From NCBI RefSeq assembly GCF_014642855.1, contig NZ_BMJB01000001.1:3147951-3211950 (forward strand): a stretch of 64,000 nt of DNA, given 5' to 3'. Made by a program: the position numbers and the translations under genes. The notes beneath the pieces were generated by a model that was not told where the DNA came from, ran no database searches, and saw only the letters and a list, made by a program, of their open reading frames with translations. Shown piece by piece: positions 24,765 through 33,500 of this stretch (positions within the stretch are counted from its first letter, which is position 1; every line of letters begins with the position of its first letter). This DNA is from Edaphobacter acidisoli. GTDB lineage: Bacteria; Acidobacteriota; Terriglobia; Terriglobales; Acidobacteriaceae.

Positions 24765-25301
24765 ATGACCATCACTCGTACTTATGCTCGCTTCGTAATT
24801 GCACTAGTGGTTATTGTCGGCTGCGTGATCCCGTTGGGGGCACAGTCCGCACCCACGACCAGCCAACTGGATTCGGTATCCATTCAGGTTTCTATGCAAA
24901 AGAGCAGCTATGCCATTGGAGAAAAGCCGATCGCAATTCTGGAGATCAAAAACTCTGGATCAAAGGCGATATGGTACTCGAACGAGCGTCGTCTCGAACG
25001 GATTCTCATCACAGGGAAGGCTGGCAATCCGCCAAAGACAGAGTTATATCGTCATCTTCTTGGAGACTTTCGTCGTGGTGATGGCCCAGCCCTTCCGTCG
25101 GGCCCTGTAGCTGGCCGGTCCATTGCGCCCGGCTCAGTGGATTCGCAAAAATATGATTTGTCTTATTTCTATGTTCTTAACACGCCTGGCAATTACAGTG
25201 TTTACCTGGAGATATACGATCCCACTGGACCAAAGAACGGATCTGGGCACTGGTTGCGCACAAATACTGTAAAGTTCGAAATTCAGGCACCAAGTCAATA
25301 G
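24765..25301 (+). CDS. Small secreted beta-sandwich protein, partner of the IPT/TIG protein
   Basis: 178 residues with a signal peptide (RFVIALVVIVGCVIPLGAQ) and a ribosome site GAAAGGAG. The mature part looks like an Ig-like beta-sandwich (VSIQVSMQKSSYAIGEKPIA, ILEIKNSGSKAIWYSNERR, LNTPGNYSVYLEIYDPTG). No family is recognised with confidence. A related but broken copy lies at 26454-26984 behind the truncated copy of the IPT/TIG gene, so the two genes were duplicated as a pair. Confidence 0.7.
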   Translation: MTITRTYARFVIALVVIVGCVIPLGAQSAPTTSQLDSVSIQVSMQKSSYAIGEKPIAILEIKNSGSKAIWYSNERRLERILITGKAGNPPKTELYRHLLGDFRRGDGPALPSGPVAGRSIAPGSVDSQKYDLSYFYVLNTPGNYSVYLEIYDPTGPKNGSGHWLRTNTVKFEIQAPSQ

Positions 25302-25428
25302 AAAGTGTGCAAAGTTGATAGAGGTCACCGCTTTTGTTGTAAATGCTCGTGACTTCAAAGAACTGCTTCAGCCAGTAGTCCTCTTCGACTGGAGCATCGA
25401 GGTCGAGGATGGAAACTTCGTCCATTTG

Positions 25429-25600
25429 ACCTGCCCAATCTTTTGAACCAGTTGGATTGTTAGTGTGGCCTGCCCGATCTTTTGAACCAGTTGCGATGAG
25501 AGAGACTGGATTTCAAGGAGCGGGTTATGGCACGTAGGAAAAAGCACACAGCTGAGCAGGTGGTGAACCTGTTGCGGCAGGTGGAAGTGTCGGTGGCGGC
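25429..25600 (+). mobile_element. IS3-type insertion sequence remnant: doubled left end and start of orfA
   Basis: A 26-nt end sequence occurs twice in the same orientation (25429-25454 and 25468-25493; 24 of 26 identical). The second is followed by AAGGAG and an ATG at 25527 whose product begins MARRKKHTAEQVVNLLRQVE, the usual start of IS3-family OrfA. After about 25 residues the homology ends and the broken secreted-protein gene begins, so the rest of the element is gone. On the minus strand, an ATG at 25425 opens a 40-codon piece of an unknown gene (DEVSILDLDAPVEEDYW) directly beside the first end. Confidence 0.7.
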
Positions 25601-26418
25601 CTCGAACTCGCCAACCCGGACCATCTCAAAATTCACAAACGATCTATTGGATCAACCCAGGGGCCACAGGGACTGTTACCTACACCTATACATTGAACAA
25701 CGGCCAGTCTGCTAGTGCCACGGCAACATTCATGATTCAAGGACCGAGCGGGAACCTTATGATTCAGCCAACGATGAAGACCGATGGTTCGGGTGTGCAA
25801 ATTCTTCCTACTTGGAGCCTATCTACAACAGGTGTTACAGTGACCAGTCCTCAAGGTGTAACGGGTCCTATTGGTATCGACTTCAAGACAAGCGCCACAC
25901 CACCTAGTGGAACTAATCAGAGCTTTACATTTGTACAACTCCTTAATGGAGTACAGCAGAAGTATATTACGGGCAATGGTGTAACGCTGGTTCCGCCGAC
26001 TCCCACCGTCAGCATCGACAAAACCTATCCCTATGCCTACGTGTATCCTGCTGAAACTTGGGATACTCCATCCGCTGGTCTGCCGATGATGAATTATGGA
26101 GAGGGTTGGGAGACGTTTACGGCTACAATGTACTTGATGTGGGATCCTGGAATTCCGCCTTCAGGGCAATCATCCTGCACACCTGCCAAGACAGTTCAAA
26201 ATGCGGATGGTACATTTACGCCTAGCACGAGTACGTGTGCCTCGATCCCTGTTCCTCTAAGTTCTGTGACATGGCATTGGTCTGGTTGTGCGATCAACCA
26301 GCTTGTCAATCAATCCAACGGGACAACCTATACATTGAGCACCACGAACGGATGCCCTGTTCAAACTCTCGGAATTCCACAGTCTTCTGGGTTTCCTACA
26401 TGGTCTCCTGCGAGTTAA
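25601..26418 (+). pseudogene. Truncated second copy of the large secreted IPT/TIG protein
   Basis: The frame reading GPSQNSQTIYWINPG, then VTYTYTLNNGQSASATATF, to a stop at 26416-26418 matches the C-terminal part of the gene at 21858-24737 (DPSLNQNSLTFYWVNPG; VTYNYTLNNGQSASATATF), including the later YPYAYVYPAETWDTPSAG and MYLMWDPGIPPSG blocks. Its 5' two-thirds are missing and an IS3 remnant sits at the break. There is no start codon or ribosome site of its own; a TTG at 25693 is the only in-frame start-like codon. Confidence 0.75.
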
Positions 26419-26453
26419 TTCATCGTAATTGCAAAATCCGTGGAGGGATGGTG

Positions 26454-26984
26454 ATGAAATCGATCATATGCTTTGTCTTGATGCTCCAGGGAACTCTTTG
26501 TTTGGCGCAAGCTTCTTTTGATGCCACCAGCAAGAAACCTGCTGCAATCAATCCTGCCTACACTATCGTGCTAACCTAGCCTACTGATACCTTCAGGTTG
26601 GGCTCCGCGATCCAAGTGAAGATGACAATCACGAATATAACTGCTGGAGATATCTTTTGGAGAGCCATTCCGACTACAGATAAAGATTCATGGTACAGAG
26701 GGTTCCATTTTCTTCTCATGAAGGATGGGAAGGAGGTAGAAACTACTGTCTTTCACCGAAAAATCTCAGGTAGGCAACGGCGAGGTGATCCTAATGAAGT
26801 CGTTAGTGGCAGCAGTGTTTTGCTTCCGAAACCGCCCGGGATAATGTTTGTTATGACGATTGATGTAAAGCACCTATATGAAATCACAGAACCCGGACAA
26901 TACACTCTGAAGGTCAGCCGCACCGAGGAAGACAACAAGACCACGGTTTACTCTAATGAGGTAACGTTGCATGTCCGGCCCTAA
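26454..26984 (+). pseudogene. Second copy of the small secreted protein, broken by an in-frame stop
   Basis: An ATG at 26454 behind GGAGGG begins a signal peptide (IICFVLMLQGTLCLAQA). The frame meets TAG at 26577-26579 and then continues open for 135 codons (PTDTFRLGSAIQVKMTITN onward) to 26984. TAG could come from CAG by one change. The downstream part resembles the beta-sandwich protein at 24765 (EITEPGQYTLKVSRTEEDN against VLNTPGNYSVYLEIYDPTG). It follows the truncated IPT/TIG copy by 35 nt, the same order as the intact pair. Confidence 0.7.
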
Positions 26985-27540
26985 TCCAATCGGGAATTTC
27001 CCGGTGTCCGATCCCATTAACTAGGTTCTTCCTTACATTTGGTGCAAGCTGAGCTGGTTGCTAATCAGGCAGGATGGTCAATGCCAGGAGAACGATTTCG
27101 TTCTGAGCCTCGGAAGGGCCTGTTTATCAGACGCCCAGCACGACGCAAACGTATGTCTGACGGCACAAAACCCAAGCGTGAGGGCGCAAAAGGGGCACAA
27201 AATACTCGTCTTCGTGAAGTTTGCAGGGACTTAAATGGCGGCTAAGTTCCTGTAAAGTCAAATGGTTAACAGCTTGACACGGTAGAGGTCGTTGGTTCGA
27301 ATCCAATCGTGCCTACCATATCCTTCAACAACTTAGCAGTGAGAAACAGCCCATTTGGAAACAGGTAAGGGCGAAAATCGCCATTACGCCGAAACCCGAG
27401 CGAGCTGTCCTAACCTACCCTTAACTTAAGGTGCTGCCAGCCTGTTCTGTGCGGCGCGTATGTCCACCATAACTGCTGGGCATACGTTCCGAGCGTCATG
27501 GTTGGCATGGCGTGTCGTAAAGTCCGTCGGCACGGCGCCA
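26985..27540. other. Gene-free junction region around the second att repeat
   Basis: No coding frame here is convincing. The stretch holds the tRNA-Val 3' fragment (separate entry) and, just before it, runs such as GGGCGCAAAAGGGGCACAAA, resembling the CCAAAAGGGCACAAAAGGAC next to the first att repeat at 6967. Such sequence commonly flanks integrase att sites. Confidence 0.5.
27273..27335 (+). repeat. att repeat 2: tRNA-Val 3' fragment
   Basis: It matches the tRNA-Val gene from the anticodon loop to 17 nt beyond CCA, except that the T-stem is GTTGG/CCAAT (still paired) and one T is inserted. The 5' half of the tRNA is absent, so it is not functional. It marks the right end of the 7.0-27.3 kb segment. 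Confidence 0.8.
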
Positions 27541-30500
27541 TCATTGCACGTTCAATGTCAGTGTTATCGACTGTGCAAGAGACCCGGAAGATGCGATAAC
27601 CGTCAACGGATAAGCCTGAGGATGTGGGGTCGACTGAGTGCTGCTGCTACCTGCACAGCCGCTTATGAACGCAGTTACCCCGAACATTACGAGACATAGG
27701 CAGATGAACCGAAAACCCTGACGCGATGCTCTACGGAGTCTGCCACCAATCGGCAACAGCATCAACCCAAGCAATATCGGAAGCGTGCTCCGTCTAAGCG
27801 GAATTCCATTGAAAAGCATTGCCGTAGTATTCGGTAGGGTCACCGTCAAGGTCACATTCGTTGCACCTGTACCCACCGCCACCGTTGATGGGGAGAACGT
27901 TGCGGTCGCCCCAGGCGGCAGTCCGGCCACCGCGAACGTAAGAGCTGCACCTGTACTCGGAGGCATCGCAACGAGAGCAAAGCTTGCCTGTCCGCCAGGA
28001 GAAACCGTCACCGATGACGATCCCGTGCTCGAATTGCTGATCGAAAAGCTCTCCACCATCTGCGCCAGTGGCGCGCTCGTCACCGGTGCAAAGTTCTGGT
28101 CTCCCGAGTACGACACCGTGATTGCATGGTTTCCGGCGGACAGCGCCGACGTGGTGAAGGTCGCAGTCCCTCCGCTCAGTGTCCCCGACCCCAATTGTGC
28201 GGTCCCGTCCAGAAACGTGACCGTCCCTGAAGGTGTGCCGCCGCTGGGAGATGTAACAGTCGCGGTGAATGTCACTAAATCCGAAACCAGAGATGGATTC
28301 AGAGATGAGCCTACTGAACTCACTCCCGGCGTCGCCGTTTTCACCGTCAAGATGACGCTTGCCATTGCGGTCTTATAGTCCGTTGTGTCGCTAGGGGTGA
28401 ATGTCGCAGTCAGAGTCTGTTGCCCCGCACTCAAAACCATTCCTGGCTGCGGAGAATAAACGAACGTCCCGGCTACCGTTGTCACCGCATCCAATTGCGC
28501 GGAGCCGAGCGGCGTTCCATAAGTGATTGGTGCCGGCACTGCCCATGTAATGGCTGGGACGACCGGTCCGACGACGTAGGCCGCTGAGGCTACCGAGCTT
28601 ACCGTATAACCTGTCGCCACCGCGATAACCTTCAATGTCTCGGTCGATGTCATGCTGATAGGGCCACTGTATTGAGGCGAGGCCGCGGTCGGCGTGCTTC
28701 CATCCGTCGTGTAATACAGCACGGCTCCCGGCGTTTGGTCCGTGATCGTCACCGTCTGCGCCGACGTATATGTTCCAGGCGCCAGATGGAAGTCCGGCGT
28801 CGCCGCCGCACCGGAAAACGTGACTCTACGCACCCGATAGTTGCACCAGTCCGCAATGTAGAGGCTCCCCGACTTGTCGAAAGCTAAGCCGTCAGGCACG
28901 CAAAACTCGGCCATCGTCGCAGAGCCGCCATCGCCGCTGAAACCGGTGTACCCACTGCCAGCCACCGTTGTGATCACGCCTCCGCTAGCCGGCACCCTCC
29001 GCACTTCGTTAACTTCGTTCGAAATATAGAGATTCCCAGTACCGTCCAGCGCGATCCCGATAGGATCAATCTCCGCATTCGTCGCCGGTCCGCCGTCGCC
29101 GCTCTCGCCTGTATTTCCATTGCCAGCCACCGTCGAAATGGTATCTGTAGCCGCGTTGACCAGGCGAATACGCCCATCGGCCGAATCGGCAATGTACAGA
29201 TTTCCATGGCCGTCCAATGCAAGGTCTACCGGACTCTTAAGTGTCGCTGAAGTCGCTGGTCCACCGTCGCCAAGTGCACCCGTCCCGCCACCTGCGACCG
29301 TACTAATGATTCCAGTGCTCGCGGAGACCATACGCACTCGCCCATGTGCCGAGTCCGCAATGTAAAGATTTCCCGCACTGTCAAAGACTAGACCCTGTGG
29401 GCTGGCGAGATTGGCTGAAGTTGCCGGTCCGCCATCGCCGATATTCGAAAACGAGCCGCTACCTCCGGCGAAAATGTTGATCTTGCCCGTCGCCGCTGCA
29501 ACCTCGCGCACGACGTTGTTAAACGTGTCCGCAACATACATGTTGCCTGCACCATCGAAAGCAATATGCGTTGGATTATTCAGGAGCGCGCTCGTCGCCG
29601 GGCCCCCGTTTCCGCTGTATCCAGATGTTCCGGGAGTGCCTACCGCAACGCTGATCGTACCTGTCGTCGCCCCGACCATCCACACTGTGTTGCTGACCGG
29701 ATCGGCGATGTACAGATTGCCCGCAGCATCAAATGCCAACCCTTCCGGGTTGCGGAGCTTGGCGTCGATGGCTTGTTCCCCAGCCTCTGCTATTCCAAAA
29801 GCACCGGTTCCAGCCACAGTAGTCACTACCGCCACAGGCGGGTTTGTAATGGTATAGCTAGCTGAAACGGGGGCGCTGGGCAGAAACCCTGGAGCCACAG
29901 CCACCGCCTGCACCTTCGCAGACCCGGTAACAGTGATCGGCCCACGGTAACCTGCGCCGGCCGTGGTTGGAACCGATCCATCCAGTGTCAGGTAAATCTC
30001 CGCTCCTGTCGTCGCGCTCGTGACGCTCACCGCAGGCGGGTTAGCATACGTACCCACAGGCTGATTGAATACGGGGGCCGCAGTCACTGCCGTCGGTGGC
30101 GCAGCAGCCACACTTACTTTGCGAATTCGATGCGCCCTGATCTCTGCAATATAGATATTTCCCGCGCTGTCCAGCGTGATTCCCCCTGGATAGCAGATCA
30201 CGGAGTCAATCGCGACCTCCCCATCGCCACTCATGGAGGAACACGTTTGCGGATGCCCAACAATGGTATTGATGATGCCGTTGCTGGCCGTCACCTCGCG
30301 CACAACATAGTTGTTGGTGTCGGAAATATATAAGTTCCCGGCCGCATCCACCGCTACTCCCTGCGGACCAAGGAGCCGTGCACTCGTAGCAGGGCCTCCA
30401 TCTCCGCTGAAACTCGAGCCTGAAACGATCGGCCCGCTTCCCGCCACGGTTGTAATGACTCCAGTGCTCGCCGTGATCTTTCGAATCGCATTGTTCCCCC

Positions 30501-33500
30501 CATCCGCGATGTAAAGATTTCCGACGGTATCTATTGCAAGGCCTTGCGCATAGCTCAATGTTGCGCTTGTTGCAGGACCATTGTCGCCGGTATAACCATA
30601 AGTCCCGGTTCCCGCTACCGTGGTGATAATCCCTGTGCCCGCCGACACCTTGCGGACACGCGACGCGTCTGAAATGTACAAATTCCCAGCACTATCGAGC
30701 GCCAGCCCTCTTGGATTTTGAAGCTGCGCGCTCGTCGCCGCGCCGCCATCGCCCACGCTACTCGCCGTTGGATTGCCTGCAACCGTGGTAATCGTCCCAG
30801 TGCTGGCCGCAACCATGCGAACTACCCGGTTCCCCTCGTCAGCGATATACAGATTCCCGGCGCCATCGATTGCCAGAGCGTAGGGCAGTTGCAACTGTGC
30901 GCTGGTAGCTGGCCCACCGTCGCCGCTATAGCTGGCGATTCCAGTCCCGGCCACTGTCGTAATCACACCGCTTCCTACAGCAACTTTCCTCACAACGTTG
31001 TTTCCGCTGTCGGCAATGTAGATGTTGCCTGAGCTGTCTTCCACAGATGCCTGAGGACTGTTAAGGCTCGCAACGGTCGCCAAACCGCCATCCCCCGAGT
31101 ACCCCCAGCTATCATTCCCGGCGATCGTGTAGATATACGAGCTCTGTGATAAACCGATGAAGAACTGTCCCGCGACCGCACTACTCGGGGTGTATCCGCT
31201 TGGTGCCGCAATTGCTGCCACGGTCTCCGACGCCGAAACCATAATCGGTCCGGTATAAAGCGTCGAATTCAGCGTTGGAATTGTTCCGTCTGTTGTGTAA
31301 TAGATCGCCGCGCCAGCCACGGAGTCTGAAATCGTCACCGACTGCGGTCCGCCAGAACTCCCACCAGCCGGCGAGATCACAGGAGCGGGAGCTACCGGGA
31401 AATTCAGCGCAAAAGTCGCGGAGGTGTAGGTGCTCTGAACATAGCCAGTCTCCGACGCGTATGCCTGTATCGTCTCATTTCCGCCCACAGCCAGCGTAAT
31501 CGGCCCCGTGTAGGGAACGAATCCATTGGTCTGGACCGGCCCCAGCGCGGAATAGTAAATTGTGGCTCCGGGAATCGATTCACTCATCGTTATCGTGGAA
31601 ACTGAGGAGTAGGTCCCGCCCGCTGGCGAAATAACAACTGGTCTCAGGCCCGCCGTCAGCGGTGTAGTCGGGGAAGCACTGGGCGAGTAATTGCCATCTC
31701 CCGCATAGCTCGCCTCCACGTTGTGTGTTCCTGCGCCCACCGGCGCAATGTCTGTAATGGTCGCCGTCGCCGTCTGCGTTGGCTCCGTCAGCAGGATCGA
31801 TGCGGTATCGACATACTGGGTCAGCATGGCCAAATCGGGCACGCCATCGCTATCGAAGTCACCCGCGACGAGGGCGAACAGACCGGTCCCCCTGCTCACA
31901 TTCGGAGTCGTAACATACGCTGCGAATGTTCCGTCCCCGGCGCCGATCAGAAGATCGATCTGGTCATTGTAGGTATCGAGCCCCGCCAGATCAAGCTTGC
32001 CGTCCTGATTAAAGTCACCTGCGACAAGGCTCAGACCAGCGCCGGCGAACGGGCTGCCGGTTGCCTGTTTGAAACTCCCATCACCATTCCCTAAGAACAC
32101 ACCTACTCCCCCGCTATAACCGAAGGCCAGGTCCGTAACGCCATCACTATTGAAATCCCCAACCGCAATCGAATCGACAAACGTATTCACAGGAATCTGC
32201 GTCGGCAGTGCAGTAAACGTCCCATCACCTTTACCGAGGAGAACAGTAGCGCCGCTGGGAGCGAAGTAGTTGGCGACCACAAGGTCCGGAACGCCATCGC
32301 CATTAAAATCACCCGCTGCAATCACGTTAAAGCTTGAACTGTACCCGTAACTCGTCCCCATCGACGTGAACGTTCCATCCCCTTTGCCCAGGAAAATCGT
32401 GACTTCGCCTGAACCGACAAGTCCGCCCACGACTGCAAGGTCCATTTTTCCATCGCCATTAAAGTCTGCGGCAACCATCGACCCTTGAACGACATCGCCG
32501 CCAACCGGCCCCGGATTATAACCCTGGGTAGTTTGCGGCGCAGCGAACGTTCCATCGCCGTTCCCCAGCATGACCGTGACATTGCTGGTGCCGTAGCCGG
32601 TCGACGAATTCAACATCGCCAGGTCCGTCTTGCCATCTCCGTTGAAATCGCCCGCGATCATGGAGGAGGAATACAACTGCATGCCAGTCACCGCAGTCGT
32701 TGGCCCAGTCGTGAAAGTGCCATTCGCCCCGCCGAAAAAGATAGTGACTGAATATGGACCTCCGCTGAACGAATTGGTGCTCCAAAGCAAGGCAAGATCC
32801 GGAATACCGTCTCCGTTAAAATCGCCTTCAACTTCCCCTACGGGCGCATAGCTCAATGCCGGTGTCTGCGAAATAAGCCATCCGAATCCGGACTTACTCG
32901 TTCCCAACGCAGCAGTGCCCAAACTTGTATTCCCGAAGCTCGTGTCCAGGAAAGACACGTTCCCTGTCGGCGCAGCAGTGCCTCCATATCCCACAACCGT
33001 TGCCGTTAATGAGTAATTGGCCGCGTAGCCGCCAGCCGAAATCGCCGTCATGTCCGTGTAGACAGGACTCGGCGCGGGCCCCACGGTCAGCGACACAGGA
33101 TTCGAGGAACTACTTGCACCATAGCCATCTTCGACAAGGACAGCTTTGTAACTATGTGTGCCGGCGCCAGGGACGAACTTGAATGTCGCAGTCCCGCTGC
33201 TCGTCAACACACCTGTTCCCAGAATATGAACATCGCTACAATAAGTCGCTGATGCATCGCAGAAGTTCACCTGGCCTGTCGTAACCGGGCTCGTCCCCGC
33301 CGCCACTGTCGCTGTTAGCGTAACTGCTGTTCCCGGAGTAACGCTCGTTACCGCCGAACCTCCGGCAGTCAGTGTCAGTGTTGTTGCCGTCGTGGGAGGA
33401 ACGCCCCACAACGGTATCGTGCCCGAGACGCTTGCGTTGTAATTGCTATCTCCCGCATAACTCACATCCGTCTGGTGCATCCCGGCGGGCAAAGAAATAT

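Noticed and set aside
27039..27245. 68-codon Arg/Lys-rich frame before att repeat 2
   Set aside because: No family match, no ribosome site; the basic composition comes from purine-rich non-coding sequence near an att site.
27273..27318. A second tRNA-Val gene
   Set aside because: Only the part from the anticodon loop onward is present; upstream bases cannot form the acceptor 5' strand and D-arm. The same holds for 36327-36369.
29000..31100. CRISPR-like spacing of short repeats
   Set aside because: The repeated blocks are degenerate at DNA level and encode NHL protein repeats in frame; no identical repeats with unique spacers.
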